The notes: generated by a model not told the origin, from the letters alone. A DNA stretch of 64,000 bases from Liberibacter crescens BT-1 (GCF_000325745.1 NC_019907.1:640001-704000); one strand, 5' to 3'; counted from the first letter of the stretch, positions 1 through 9,812 are shown. A program made the numbers and translations.

Positions 1-891
1 TTCAACGACTTCACGTTCTACATCATTGGATAGATGTCGACTGTCAGCAGGATCCTGATATTTCCGCCAACGATCAGAAATTTCTTTATCTTTAGCAAGC
101 GTATTCGTAATAAATGAAAACAGGCGTGCATTTTCCTTAAATGTTTTAACCATGGACATTGCTGCTGTTTTACGAACTTGCTCATCTGATTCTTGCAAAC
201 GATGGGATACTTCTCCCAAGGTCAGAGCTACATTATCCACTTCAAAACGTAGAGATGCTGAAGTTTCATCATAAAGGCGGACAAATGCCTCATTTCCTGT
301 TTGCGATGTTTCCATAAAGAGATGTTCTAGAGTGCCATCCAACAAATGAGGTTTATATCTTCGGATATTTTTTATCCATGGAAAGTAATGTGCAACAAGA
401 GGATCTATACCGCATATCTTTTCTAGAAGAACATCATCAAGTTTATTGATTTCTAAATCAAAAAAGATAAGTCGACTGCTTATGTTTGTTAACTGTGCCA
501 TGGTATCTGCATAAAATTTTCCAAGAACAGGATCAGAAAGATTGGAGTAATGATTTAATTGCGCATAGGAACTGATTTTGATACCAAGTTCTGAGAGTTT
601 CTCATATTCAGAAATAGCTGTTCCCAGGCTTTCTTGGCCGCTGCTATTCGCTGCATTTTCCAGATGACCTTTCCAACGCTTTTCAAAAGAAACTGTTTCA
701 TTATTAAAATAGTCAAGATCATTGGTAAATTCTTTACTGTCAGGTGAGGGATAAAGATCTTCTAGTTTCCATTGCGGCAAAATACCTAAATCCTTTTCGG
801 AACAGCTGAATTTTCTATGCTCCGAATCAGCAAGATTTCTTTGAAAAAGGATCTGAAGAAAATGATTTTTTTTGTAAAGCGTTCTAGACAT
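1..891 (-). CDS. pepF: Oligoendopeptidase F (M3 family), N-terminal part, runs off the window
   Basis: Reading leftwards from the ATG at 891 gives 297 uninterrupted codons up to the window edge. Residues about 39-51 carry the W-K-L-E-D-L-Y-P segment that opens the PepF N-terminal lobe, followed by the long helical region of the family. PepF proteins are about 600 residues, so roughly half is present and the zinc-binding HEXXH motif lies outside the window. The family hydrolyses medium-length oligopeptides in the cytoplasm. It diverges from the regulator gene at 1090 across a 198-bp gap. The family assignment rests on overall sequence character because the active site cannot be seen. Confidence 0.8.
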   Translation of the reverse strand, partial: MSRTLYKKNHFLQILFQRNLADSEHRKFSCSEKDLGILPQWKLEDLYPSPDSKEFTNDLDYFNNETVSFEKRWKGHLENAANSSGQESLGTAISEYEKLSELGIKISSYAQLNHYSNLSDPVLGKFYADTMAQLTNISSRLIFFDLEINKLDDVLLEKICGIDPLVAHYFPWIKNIRRYKPHLLDGTLEHLFMETSQTGNEAFVRLYDETSASLRFEVDNVALTLGEVSHRLQESDEQVRKTAAMSMVKTFKENARLFSFITNTLAKDKEISDRWRKYQDPADSRHLSNDVEREVVE

Positions 892-1089
892 TTTTGCTTT
901 CCTGTCAAGTTTAGTTGAATGTGAATTGACTTCATTCATAAAACAATAATTTCTTTGAAATCTCTCTCTCTTGAGTATTATTTTCTAATAATACAATTAC
1001 TAGTTTTGTAAAATTAGAGTCTTCTATCAAAGATAATATTCAATTGGGTTTAGTACACTTATTCAATAAATGCTAACTTAGGAGAGTAC

Positions 1090-2553
1090 ATGGTAAAAAA
1101 AACAGATATATATAAAGTTATGAATATCCTTATTATAGATAAGGATTATGAACAACGCAAATTTCTTAAGACAGTATTAAAAAGTTATGGATATGAAGTT
1201 TTTCTTGTTACACATTTAAAGGCAGCACTTGCGGTTTTGGATTCTTCTAAGATTGAAGTTATTTTTATTGACTGGACTATTTGTTCAATGAACAGTATAG
1301 AGTTATTGCAGGAAATTTTAAAGAAATTTTCTTCTATTTCTGTTATTGTTTTTTTGCGTCGTGATGATGTTAATGCTATTGACCAGGCTATGAAAGTCGG
1401 GGCGTTTTATTTTTTATTCAAACCTTTGTCAGAAGAAAGACTAATTTTTTCGTTAAAAGAAACTATTAATCAAAATATAGATTTACATCCCATGTCAAGA
1501 TTTTATAAAAACATAATAAATCTCGATCGTTTCGTGTCAATGAATGATGATATGATCCGGGTTATTAATCTTGCAAAAAAAGCTTCTGAGTATTCTATTC
1601 CTGTTATCCTTGAAGGGGAATCAGGCGTTGGAAAACAGATGCTTGCTCGAGCCATACATGCTTCTGGATTGCATTCTTCCTCGCCTTTTATAGTTGTCAA
1701 TTGTCGCCTTATTAATCGGGAGTATATTGAAAAAATTTTGTTTGGGTATCGTGAGATCTCAACGCGAGGAGAGACTATCCAATATGTTGGAAAATTCATT
1801 GAGGCAAACGGTGGAACGCTTTTTATTGAAGAACCCAGTGAATTGCCCCTTGAAACGCAAAAAAAATTGTTACGGGCTATCGAATCATCTGAGATTGAAA
1901 CAGCGGATTCATATTTGTCAAGCAAGGTTGACGTACGATGTATCTTTTCTACAGATAAAAATCTTGTAGAAGAAGTAGCAAATTGTCGCTTACGTGAAGA
2001 TTTTTATTATAAGATTAATGTTTTCCCTATTATTGTTCCAGCATTGCGTAAGCGTCGAGAAGATATTCCTTATTTGGCTCGAACTTTTCTGAAACATTTT
2101 TGCGTGCAAAACAGAACAGGGCCTCTTTATTTTTCATCTGATGCATTAGCTTTTCTTAGTGCATATAATTGGCCTGGAAATATGCGACAACTTGAAAATG
2201 CAGTATTTCGTGCAGCTGTTTTAAGTAAGAATTTTGAATTAACATCAAAAGATTTTTCTTATATTAATCAAAATATTAATAATCCTGCACTATCTCTTGT
2301 CTGTAAACCCGAAACATCTTCTTCTAGCAATTCTATCTTTCCTGTTAATGAGTTGACGGGTCAACTTCGTAGCCTCTCTGAAGTTGAAGCAGAAATGATC
2401 GAACTAGCTTTAAAATTATACCAAGGCCATATAAGTGAAGTAGCACGAAGGTTAGGGATAGGAAGATCTACTCTTTACCGTAAAATTAAAGAATATAACA
2501 TTGATATGACTGAGTATGCAAAGAATACGGATTCCTCGTCTATAGAAATATAG
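1090..2553 (+). CDS. NtrC-type response regulator with degenerate sigma-54 activator motif
   Basis: The 487-residue protein has three domains: a receiver domain (about 11-125; phosphoacceptor D61, acidic pocket D17, conserved K111), an AAA+ domain (about 150-385; Walker A G-E-S-G-V-G-K at 176-182, Walker-B-like F-I-E-E at 245-248) and a Fis-type helix-turn-helix near the C-terminus. The GAFTGA loop that contacts sigma-54 should lie around 220-232 after L-F-G, but the segment there reads Y-R-E-I-S-T-R-G, so the motif is absent. The receiver switch Thr/Ser also seems to be Leu. An AGGAG-type site at 1080-1084 supports the ATG at 1090 over the internal ATG at 1120. Rhodobacter capsulatus NtrC is a precedent for GAFTGA-less family members acting with the housekeeping sigma factor; that mode is inferred here. 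No partner kinase is adjacent. Confidence 0.85.
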   Translation: MVKKTDIYKVMNILIIDKDYEQRKFLKTVLKSYGYEVFLVTHLKAALAVLDSSKIEVIFIDWTICSMNSIELLQEILKKFSSISVIVFLRRDDVNAIDQAMKVGAFYFLFKPLSEERLIFSLKETINQNIDLHPMSRFYKNIINLDRFVSMNDDMIRVINLAKKASEYSIPVILEGESGVGKQMLARAIHASGLHSSSPFIVVNCRLINREYIEKILFGYREISTRGETIQYVGKFIEANGGTLFIEEPSELPLETQKKLLRAIESSEIETADSYLSSKVDVRCIFSTDKNLVEEVANCRLREDFYYKINVFPIIVPALRKRREDIPYLARTFLKHFCVQNRTGPLYFSSDALAFLSAYNWPGNMRQLENAVFRAAVLSKNFELTSKDFSYINQNINNPALSLVCKPETSSSSNSIFPVNELTGQLRSLSEVEAEMIELALKLYQGHISEVARRLGIGRSTLYRKIKEYNIDMTEYAKNTDSSSIEI

Positions 2554-2864
2554 AAGCAATATATTATTTAGTATTTTAAAGAATTTTTTAAAGAAATTTT
2601 AAGATTTAGGGCATCATATCTTTTCAATAGAAAAGAGAATGATGTTCTCGTAAAATTTGATGAATACATAAATTTCTTGAAAAAATTTATGAAATTATGA
2701 AAAGACATGTGATATTTTTGCCTCTATGTCACCGTAATCAATTATCAAAATATTGATGATTGAAGAACTTTTAAATGAGGATTAATGTTGTATTTAATTT
2801 TTAATTTATTATATTTGAGTATAAAAAAAATTTTTTTATAATATTAAATTGTAATTATAAAAAT
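2554..2864. other. AT-rich intergenic spacer, no gene seen
   Basis: This spacer lies between the regulator and the DUF882 gene. It is extremely AT-rich, especially 2780-2850, and holds no open frame with a credible start. It probably carries the promoter of the DUF882 gene, but no -35/-10 pair stands out. Confidence 0.4.
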
Positions 2865-4565
2865 ATGTTGTTTTTGTTACAATTTTTAAAAGCTGTATTT
2901 AATTTTTTAAAAAAATCTTTTCCTTGGTTAGCAGTTTTCCTGTTACTTTTGCCGATAGCGATAGATTATCCGTTGCAAGCATCTCCTGAAATACGAACTT
3001 TAAAGTTGTATCTTGTGCATACAGGAGAAAAAATTGTAGTTACTTTTAAGAGAAATGGTAAATATGACCATGCCGGTTTGTTGAAGTTAAGTCGTGCCTT
3101 GCGTGATTGGAGAAGAAATCAAGTGGTCATGATGGATCCAAGGTTGTTTGACCTGATTTGGAATGTTTATCGTCAGGTTAATACGAATGAATATATCCAT
3201 GTTTTATGTGGATTTCGTTCTCGACAGACCAATTACATGTTGCGTTTAAAGAGCAGCAAAGTTGCTGAAAATAGCCAGCATATTTTAGGAAAAGCTATGG
3301 ATTTTTACATTCCTGGTGTCCCATTAAAGAAGCTGCGTGAGGTGGGAATGCGATTGCAAGGTGGGGGTGTTGGATATTATCCTGAATCAGCATCTCCTTT
3401 TGTTCATCTGGATGTTGGTGGAGTACGCGCCTGGCCACGGATGACGCGTTATGAGTTGGCACGTCTTTTCCCTGATGGAAAGACGATGCATCTTCCTTCT
3501 GATGGAAAGCCAATGCCTGGTTATCAGCAGGCATTGAATGATTATAAAAATCATATGGTCAATTATCAATCGCAGATCGGAAAAAGAAATAATTCCAATT
3601 CTGAACACCCTCTTACACTTATGGCAATGTTATTCAGTTCTAGAAAACAGGAAAGTAGAAGAAATTATAAATCGGATAAACAGGACAGCTTGCAGCTTGC
3701 AAAGAAAATATATTCTACACCTGTTTCTGTTGCAAAACATGATACTGATGAAAATTCTGCTCCTACGATTGCTATTGATCAGAAAAAAGATCAGGAAAAC
3801 CTGCAGCAGGCTAGCCTATCGGGTATTCCTATTCCGCAGTATCGTTCAAATGCTGTACAAGAAGAAAAAATCATGGCATTTAATGAGGCATCTCCATCAG
3901 TATCTTCTAATCCTGATGAAATATTTTCATCTATTCTTTCTGAAAAATTGAATAATTCTTCTAGCTCATTGTTGTCTGATAATGTTCCTATTCCTGCATT
4001 TCTAGAACGCCCAAGCCAAAATGATAATAATCAGGGTATTGTGATGGCTTATGCTGAACAATTAGGTATGCACGATTTGATGGTTCCGACTCCTGTTACG
4101 CGTCCATTGCAAACAGACTCCTTAGAAAGTTCAAATACCGAAGAGCAAAATGGAGATGAGACTGATGTTTCATTAACCCCTGAAATGGTAAAATTGCTCG
4201 AAGAACAAATAAAGAAACACCAATTAGAAGATTCCTCAAATCATTCTTTTCAGAAAAAAAACGAAGAAAAACGTCCTCCTGAAAACAAGGTAGCCTCTTT
4301 GAATCCTTCTTCTTATGCAAATGTCGAGAATTTAAAAGGAATTAACCTGGATAAAAGAGTACGAATACGTGCAAAATGGGCATTTAATAAGCAGAAAATT
4401 TCTGCTTTTAAAGACGGGATACAACCCGTTCGATTTTCAACCTTGAAAGTAGCCCAAAAACCAACAATGGTGTACGTTGGAGGTTTTTCATCTATTAACA
4501 CCTCTGTTGATTCTTCTCATTTTACAGGCGCAGCTGTTAATTTTATGAAAGCCTATAAATTCTGA
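2865..4565 (+). CDS. Exported DUF882 (M15-like peptidase) protein with long low-complexity tail
   Basis: This is a 566-residue protein with an N-terminal membrane or signal segment (about 20-40). A DUF882/YcbK-like domain spans about 43-215. Putative zinc ligands are H139 and D146 (H-x6-D) and H181 in F-V-H-L-D-V, the arrangement of M15 D-Ala-D-Ala-type peptidases, which suggests peptidoglycan cleavage outside the cytoplasm. The remaining 350 residues are rich in Ser, Gln, Asn and Glu and look disordered. Substrate and peptidase activity are inferred from the fold family. The gene appears to stand alone. Confidence 0.8.
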   Translation: MLFLLQFLKAVFNFLKKSFPWLAVFLLLLPIAIDYPLQASPEIRTLKLYLVHTGEKIVVTFKRNGKYDHAGLLKLSRALRDWRRNQVVMMDPRLFDLIWNVYRQVNTNEYIHVLCGFRSRQTNYMLRLKSSKVAENSQHILGKAMDFYIPGVPLKKLREVGMRLQGGGVGYYPESASPFVHLDVGGVRAWPRMTRYELARLFPDGKTMHLPSDGKPMPGYQQALNDYKNHMVNYQSQIGKRNNSNSEHPLTLMAMLFSSRKQESRRNYKSDKQDSLQLAKKIYSTPVSVAKHDTDENSAPTIAIDQKKDQENLQQASLSGIPIPQYRSNAVQEEKIMAFNEASPSVSSNPDEIFSSILSEKLNNSSSSLLSDNVPIPAFLERPSQNDNNQGIVMAYAEQLGMHDLMVPTPVTRPLQTDSLESSNTEEQNGDETDVSLTPEMVKLLEEQIKKHQLEDSSNHSFQKKNEEKRPPENKVASLNPSSYANVENLKGINLDKRVRIRAKWAFNKQKISAFKDGIQPVRFSTLKVAQKPTMVYVGGFSSINTSVDSSHFTGAAVNFMKAYKF

Positions 4566-4674
4566 TGTCTATAAGAAAGAGAACTTTTCTTTCAATTTTA
4601 TTGTTCAGGATAGTTGATGAGTAATGAATATTAAGCTTGTTGCTTAATAGCAGAATAGAAACGCTACAGGAAAT

Positions 4675-4803
4675 GTGTTATCGAGAGCCGGATTAGTCAG
4701 CATCGCTGTTACCCTGATTGTGGTCATCAAAGTTTTTCAACGGCCCCCTGTGTCATTAACACAGAATGATACGGAGCAATATGATCTAAGGATTTTCTAT
4801 TAG
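4675..4803 (+). other. Possible protein fragment with one membrane segment
   Basis: A 42-codon frame from GTG reads through a hydrophobic stretch (V-S-I-A-V-T-L-I-V-V-I) and then a polar tail to TAG. It has no clear ribosome site, is more GC-rich than its surroundings and overlaps the 3' end of the gene on the other strand. It could be the tail of a decayed gene or chance. Confidence 0.15.
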
Positions 4804-5139
4804 GCCCCTAGCCGTAATGTTGAGATGACAATCATACAAATCCGGTGAATCATCATCTGGTTTTCTGTCTAACACACTTGGATCAGTTTTATTGCAGGTA
4901 ATCGACGGGCTTGACAGATAGTTCTTATTCATTCCGGCTTCAGATACAATATATCCATTTAATTTTTGAGCATATTCCAGATGTTTATAAATTTCTTTAG
5001 CTTCTTGATTTTCAAAGTGAATGAATAATGTCGTATTTTTATTCTTATCTTCATGTTTACTCAAAGAGCTACTGGCAAAAACACATGAACTGTCGACGAT
5101 AGCGGCAAGCGTTACGGATAAAAAAAGGTTTTTTTTCAT
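4786..5139 (-). CDS. Small secreted protein of unknown function
   Basis: The product is 117 residues with a clear Sec signal peptide: M-K-K start, hydrophobic core about 5-18, likely cleavage near F-A-S at about residue 23. The mature part is polar, with Cys pairs in its last third that could form disulfides in the periplasm. No family was recognised. It lies alone between the DUF882 gene and a transposase remnant, consistent with a lineage-specific gene. No strong ribosome site precedes the ATG. Confidence 0.5.
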   Translation of the reverse strand: MKKNLFLSVTLAAIVDSSCVFASSSLSKHEDKNKNTTLFIHFENQEAKEIYKHLEYAQKLNGYIVSEAGMNKNYLSSPSITCNKTDPSVLDRKPDDDSPDLYDCHLNITARGLIENP

Positions 5140-5254
5140 AGGAATTTTTCTTTATTATAAAGGAATAAAAAGATTATAAAACTAGTTTCTTAGTAAAGCC
5201 TTAAATTTTTTGTTACAATAGAAAGGCTCTTAACTTAAAAAATAACGGTTTAAA

Positions 5255-5365
5255 ATGATCAATAAAGAGCGGTTGTTACGAGATAATCGTTTATGTAAAG
5301 CCATCGTTGGATTATCAATCGAAGAATTAAAAAATGTATCAGCCCAATTTTCAGCTTGTGATTAG
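5255..5365 (+). pseudogene. Transposase N-terminal remnant (HTH_Tnp_4-like)
   Basis: A 36-codon ATG frame encodes a segment with R-L-L-R-D-N-R and G-L-S-I-E-E-L-K, resembling the N-terminal helix-turn-helix of DDE-superfamily transposases of the IS5/ISL group. It ends at a stop, and the following 200 bases show no catalytic region. No flanking inverted repeats were found. It is best read as a fossil of an insertion next to solA. Confidence 0.4.
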
Positions 5366-5571
5366 AGTTATCAGAAGAATAGAGCATTGAATTATTTGTC
5401 ATGATTTAGTTTTAAAATAGAAGATTAAAAACTTGACCATTCAAAAAAATCAACAGTTATGGTCTTCTAATCCACCATCGTTATTGCTACTTAGGCTTTC
5501 TAAAACTATATTATACAAATAGGTATCCCTTTTCATGGCGTTCTTGATTCTCGTTTGGTAGCTTGAGATAT

Positions 5572-6687
5572 TTAGGAAAAGCGTTTGAGAGAAAAGGGAG
5601 AAAGATCAAATTCAGTAAGGCTGTTTTGAGAAAATTTCATAGCGATTTCTCCTAATACACTAGAAAACTTGAAGCCATGTCCACTTAACCCGGTGATAAC
5701 CATGATTTGATCTGTTAACTGATCCAGAATAAAATCTTCATCAGGACTGAGCTCGTAACTGCACGATTCTCCGTGGAGCAAGACCTGGATATCAGGCAAG
5801 AAAGATTGAAGGAAATCAGAAACTTCCTGTCGGTCGCTCTCTAGATTGCCAAACGGTTGGCACTGCTCTGGAGAAGTGATCAATTGACCCCCTTGGTGCT
5901 TGCCAACTTTTAATCCATGTTTATCCGCAGGAAAGCCATAATAATGGCAACCATCTTGTGCTTCGATGATAAATGCAGGAAAATGATTATCGATACTGTA
6001 ATCCTCATTTGCTTGATACCAGGTGAATACCTTGCGAATCGCTGTAATAGGCCATTGTGGAAGAAGAAATTTTATCCATGTTCCAGTGCTGATTACTGCT
6101 TTGTGTCCCCGAAAACGACCAAAGGATGTTGTAACTTCCACGCCTTCTGAGAGAGGTATCAAGTTGTTGACAGTGCATTGGAATAGCTGTTGGCAATTGA
6201 CTTGCTTTGCAAGGCGAATATAGGCTGTAACCGCTTTTTCGCTATACAAAAAACCTGCATTTGCTTCATAAATTCCGATGTAGCCTGATGGGATCTTGAA
6301 CATCGGCCAACGCTGCAATATTTCTTCTCGTTCAAGAAATTCAACAGGAAGCGAAAACATTTTAGCACTTCGTTGCATACGGCTTATAAAATTCGATGCT
6401 TTTGGAGCAATATGCAAAAGCCCACATTCTTGGAGCAATTTTTCGCCGCTATCATGCATGACTTTCTTCCAGAGTGTTCGCGCACGAAGGAGCATAGGCA
6501 CATATTTTTCTCCTTCAGCATAGGCATAACGTATAATACGGGTTTTCCCATGATGACTACCCTGTGTGTGCGGCGGATGAGTGGTATCAAATGCTAGAAC
6601 CTTAAGTCCTGCTTGTGCAGCATAATAACTCGTAGCTGCACCTATTGAACCACTTCCAATTACAAAAAGATCGTAATCATAAGACAT
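5572..6687 (-). CDS. solA: N-methyl-L-tryptophan oxidase / monomeric sarcosine oxidase family
   Basis: This flavoprotein oxidase of about 371 residues has an N-terminal Rossmann motif G-S-G-S-I-G-A (FAD binding), the family stretch G-S-H-H-G-K-T-R and E-G-E-K-Y-V-P, and a C-terminal C-S-Y ... S-P-D-E-D-F block whose Cys matches the covalent flavin attachment site of the family. It would demethylate secondary amino acids with release of H2O2 and formaldehyde. The ATG at 6687 is preferred because an AAGGG site precedes it; the frame is open to 6714. The line 5761-5820 is 28/60 G+C, higher than neighbouring genes. With the adjacent transposase remnant this suggests acquisition. The closest look-alikes are enterobacterial SolA. 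Confidence 0.85.
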   Translation of the reverse strand: MSYDYDLFVIGSGSIGAATSYYAAQAGLKVLAFDTTHPPHTQGSHHGKTRIIRYAYAEGEKYVPMLLRARTLWKKVMHDSGEKLLQECGLLHIAPKASNFISRMQRSAKMFSLPVEFLEREEILQRWPMFKIPSGYIGIYEANAGFLYSEKAVTAYIRLAKQVNCQQLFQCTVNNLIPLSEGVEVTTSFGRFRGHKAVISTGTWIKFLLPQWPITAIRKVFTWYQANEDYSIDNHFPAFIIEAQDGCHYYGFPADKHGLKVGKHQGGQLITSPEQCQPFGNLESDRQEVSDFLQSFLPDIQVLLHGESCSYELSPDEDFILDQLTDQIMVITGLSGHGFKFSSVLGEIAMKFSQNSLTEFDLSPFSLKRFS

Positions 6688-6714
6688 AACCACCCTTTTA
6701 GACACCTCTTTCAA

Positions 6715-7207
6715 ATAATCAATGCTAATACTGTGGTTGGCCTTTTTGAAGCCTTTTCCTAGCTATTTCTGTAGTCAGGTATTCAAATACCCTGTAAAAC
6801 ACAGATTATAATTGCGATATATGCAGAACTCTTCTATTGATAGACAGTAATTTTTCATCAAAACAATTGTAATATATTAAAAATATTACGACAATATGAT
6901 AAACACGGAAAATTCTTAACGAATTGCTTTTCCTGTTTCTTCTTGATACGTATTCTTAATTTTCCTTCTGAGGATCAATGATATCAGGCTGCTTGAGAAA
7001 CTATGTTGATACATAGTTCCAGAAGAAAATTTCTAACTTAATTTAGAAATTTTCTAAAAGTGTTGAGTATCTTTTTATAGAGATAAGATTTTTCTTTGCA
7101 AAGGTGATCTCTATCCTTTAAGAAAGAAGGCTCGTCTGGGAGTCAATGTTATCAGTAAGGATAATCTATTTTCTGACGGTTTAGGTTATCTTTTAAGGAG
7201 CAATCCA
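6715..7207. other. Intergenic region with a cluster of inverted repeats
   Basis: No gene is visible. Three inverted repeats fall in 6999-7113: 7-bp arms at 6999-7005/7012-7018, 13-bp perfect arms at 7024-7036/7043-7055, and 7-bp arms at 7078-7084/7107-7113. They could form a structured leader or small RNA upstream of gapR. None ends in a long T run. Confidence 0.4.
7024..7055. repeat. Perfect 13-bp inverted repeat
   Basis: Arms AGAAAATTTCTAA (7024-7036) and its exact complement (7043-7055) are separated by 6 bases. It may act as an AT-rich hairpin, operator or old terminator. It lies directly behind another inverted repeat at 6999-7018. Confidence 0.55.
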
Positions 7208-7467
7208 ATGTCTGACAGTATTCAAAATTTTGCACGAGATCAACTTTTGGCTTTTATCGAGCGTATTGAGCGTCTGGAAGAAGAGAAAAGGACAATAGCT
7301 GATAGTATAAAGGATATTTATCATGAAGCCAAAAGCGGCGGTTTCGATATTAAGGTTCTAAAAAAGTTATTTCCTTGCGTAAAAAGGATGAACAAGAACG
7401 TATGGAAGAAGAGGCCATTCTGGATACCTATTTGCGTGCTTTGAATATGATTTCTGATGCTTCTTAG
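7208..7467 (+). CDS. gapR: GapR-like DNA-binding protein (DUF2312), frameshifted as sequenced
   Basis: The first 53 residues match the GapR/DUF2312 N-terminus: coiled helices with R-I-E-R-L-E-E-E-K, then E-A-K-S-G-G-F-D. GapR is a small nucleoid protein that binds overtwisted AT-rich DNA ahead of replication forks in alphaproteobacteria. The frame is lost at an A6 tract (7360-7365). One extra A restores the expected tail ([10 protein letters not shown], then E-E-E-A-I-L-D-T-Y), ending at the TAG at 7465-7467 with 86 residues, normal for the family. As printed, the frame ends at 7444 with an unrelated tail. AAGGAG at 7195-7200 supports the start. Confidence 0.8.
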
Positions 7468-7716
7468 AAAAATATTTTTTTACACAAGATTTTTTTAATC
7501 AGATAAATTTTATTATTTTTGCTTTTTAGCAAGAGATTTTAATTTTATATGAATTTATTTCTAGAAATTCTCTTCTTTTTATGAAGAAGGAAAATATTTT
7601 AATTATAAGTTGTTTTTTTTAATACAACCTATAATTTATTAATTTTATTAATACTTGTAATGGTTTTATAATCAATAAAATTTATGCAAAATTCCAATTC
7701 AAGAAAGGAATGCACT

Positions 7717-8307
7717 ATGAACAAAGTTTTTATTTTAAATGCGCATCAATATTATGGCTTTTCATCAGGTAAGTTGAATGCTGCGATTATTCATCATATA
7801 GATGAGCATTTTAAGCGTAAAGGTTTTGAGATACTTCATACTCATGTTATGGATAAATATGATGTGAAGGAAGAGCTGGATAAACATCTCTGGGCGGATG
7901 TTATCATTTTGCAAACACCAGTGTATTGGATGGGTGTTCCGTGGCTTGCAAAAAAATACATGGATGAAGTGTATACAGCAGGTGTGGATGGAATTCTTTG
8001 TAAACATGATGGTCGTAGCTCTAAAGCGCCCAAGGATAATTATGGAGGTGGCGGTTGTGCTATAGGAAAAAAATATATGCTTTCGTTAACATTCAACGCC
8101 CCCAAAGAAGCATTTGATGATCCTTCACAATATCTTTTCCAGGGTAAAAGTGTTGATGATTTGTTCTATCCTTATCACATGAACTTCCGTTTTTTTGCTA
8201 TGGAACCATTACCAACATTTTCTTGCTACGATGTAGTAAAGAACCCAGAGATTGAAAATGATTTCAAGCGATTGGAAGAGCATTTGAATACAGTGTTTAA
8301 GAAATAA
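7717..8307 (+). CDS. mdaB: MdaB-type NADPH:quinone reductase (flavodoxin-like fold)
   Basis: The 196-residue product carries the N-terminal flavodoxin-like strand and loop I-L-N-A-H-Q ... S-S-G-K-L-N for FMN/FAD phosphate binding, then Q-T-P-V-Y-W-M-G-V-P-W and a G-G-G-G loop typical of MdaB/Kef-F-like reductases. The family performs two-electron quinone reduction in the cytoplasm and protects against oxidative stress. An AAAGGA site at 7704-7709 places the start at the ATG at 7717; an in-frame ATG exists at 7684. It appears monocistronic. Confidence 0.85.
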   Translation: MNKVFILNAHQYYGFSSGKLNAAIIHHIDEHFKRKGFEILHTHVMDKYDVKEELDKHLWADVIILQTPVYWMGVPWLAKKYMDEVYTAGVDGILCKHDGRSSKAPKDNYGGGGCAIGKKYMLSLTFNAPKEAFDDPSQYLFQGKSVDDLFYPYHMNFRFFAMEPLPTFSCYDVVKNPEIENDFKRLEEHLNTVFKK

Positions 8308-8565
8308 AAGGAATATATCTAGCTTAAGAAAGAAATAGATTTTGAGAGAAAGTGTATTGGTGGATATTATTTTTTCTTTTTATCTCCCTTGTTTTTGTAT
8401 TCAAGATACTGGTTTTCTTTATGGCTTGAGAAAGATCTTGATGTTTTACTTCTATGCATTATCCATTACCTGAAAGTATCACCAAATTGTAAAAGTAGCG
8501 TACAGAATTGTTGACCTTATCCAATGAACAAAAAGAAACTTCCTATATTGATCACGCTGCCAAGA

Positions 8566-9534
8566 TCAATAGCCTAATCCTTCAAATAAAGCTGTTGAAA
8601 GATAGCGTTCGGCAAATGAAGGGATAATAACCACAATTTGCTTTCCAGTGTTTTCTTCTCGCTGACCAACCTTAATTGCAGCCATTAAAGCAGCCCCAGA
8701 GGATATGCCAACCGGGATTCCTTCAAGCCGAGCTACAAGACGGGAAATTTCAAATGCATCCTGATGAGTAGCTCTGAAAACTTCATCATAGATACTTGTA
8801 TCAAGAATTTTAGGAATAAAGCCGGGACCTATTCCCTGAATTTTATGAGGAGCAGGTGGTTTCCCTGACAAAACAGCACTATCTTCAGGTTCAACAACGA
8901 TAACTTGTAGGGATGGTTTGCGCTGTTTGATAACTTGTCCAACACCTGTTATCGTGCCACCTGTACCAACTCCAGATATCAGAATATCAACTTCACCTTG
9001 AGTGTCATTCCAAATTTCTTCAGCTGTTGTTTGGCGATGAATTTCTGGATTGGCAGGGTTTTCAAACTGTTGTGGAATAACACTATCAGGCAAGGTAGCT
9101 GCCAGTTCTTCAGCTTTGGTAATAGCTCCTTTCATACCTTGGGCACCTTCAGTTAAAACAAGTTCAGCTCCGAGCAAGGCCAACATTTTACGACGCTCAA
9201 GAGACATAGTTTCGGGCATCGTAAGAATAAGCCTGTATCCTTTGTATGCAGCAGCAAATGCTAGCCCTATACCTGTATTTCCAGATGTAGGTTCAATAAG
9301 AATTGTTTTTCCAGGTATTATTTTTCTAGCTTTTTCAAGGGCTAGGATCATTGCCACTCCTATACGATCCTTCACTGATGCAATAGGATTAAAAAATTCC
9401 AATTTTGCTAGAATGTCAGCCTTTACTGATTTTTCATGCATTAACTTTTTAAGACGAACAAGAGGTGTGTTGCCAATAGTATCAATTATTGAATCATAAA
9501 TCTTACCTCGACCAGGGGTTTTTTCATTATACAT
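8566..9534 (-). CDS. cysK: Cysteine synthase A (O-acetylserine sulfhydrylase)
   Basis: This PLP enzyme converts O-acetylserine and sulfide to cysteine. The 322-residue product shows D-T-I-G-N-T-P-L-V near the start, the PLP-lysine region N-P-I-A-S-V-K-D-R, the substrate loop T-S-G-N-T-G and the phosphate loop G-T-G-G-T. The ATG at 9534 is chosen because GAGGAGAAAG stands just upstream and the P-G-R-G-K-I-Y-D-S opening matches rhizobial CysK; the frame is open to 9576. It is divergent from cysE, so both steps of serine-to-cysteine conversion share the 9535-9812 control region. Confidence 0.95.
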   Translation of the reverse strand: MYNEKTPGRGKIYDSIIDTIGNTPLVRLKKLMHEKSVKADILAKLEFFNPIASVKDRIGVAMILALEKARKIIPGKTILIEPTSGNTGIGLAFAAAYKGYRLILTMPETMSLERRKMLALLGAELVLTEGAQGMKGAITKAEELAATLPDSVIPQQFENPANPEIHRQTTAEEIWNDTQGEVDILISGVGTGGTITGVGQVIKQRKPSLQVIVVEPEDSAVLSGKPPAPHKIQGIGPGFIPKILDTSIYDEVFRATHQDAFEISRLVARLEGIPVGISSGAALMAAIKVGQREENTGKQIVVIIPSFAERYLSTALFEGLGY

Positions 9535-9812
9535 TGCAATCTTTCTCCTCTTTAAATAAAGAAACTCTAATGACAAGAAAAAATACTGTTATGTTGATAA
9601 ATGATTTTTGCAATATCGACATATCAGCAGTTGAATCATTTAAAATTCAAATGTGACTTTACAAAAAATAATGAACAAGCTTTGAAATATATTCATGATT
9701 TATATCAATATAGTTGAAATTTAAAGATAATACAAATATACTTTTAATTCAAAAGCATCTTGTAATGATGTGTGTAACTTTATGAAATTTTTCCTGAATC
9801 TAGAAAGATTTT

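Noticed and set aside
3295-3608. Two small - strand ORFs inside the DUF882 gene
   Set aside because: They overlap the conserved domain on the other strand and have no features of their own.
9050-9499. 149-codon ORF on the + strand
   Set aside because: It is the complement of cysK, whose motifs are clear on the - strand.
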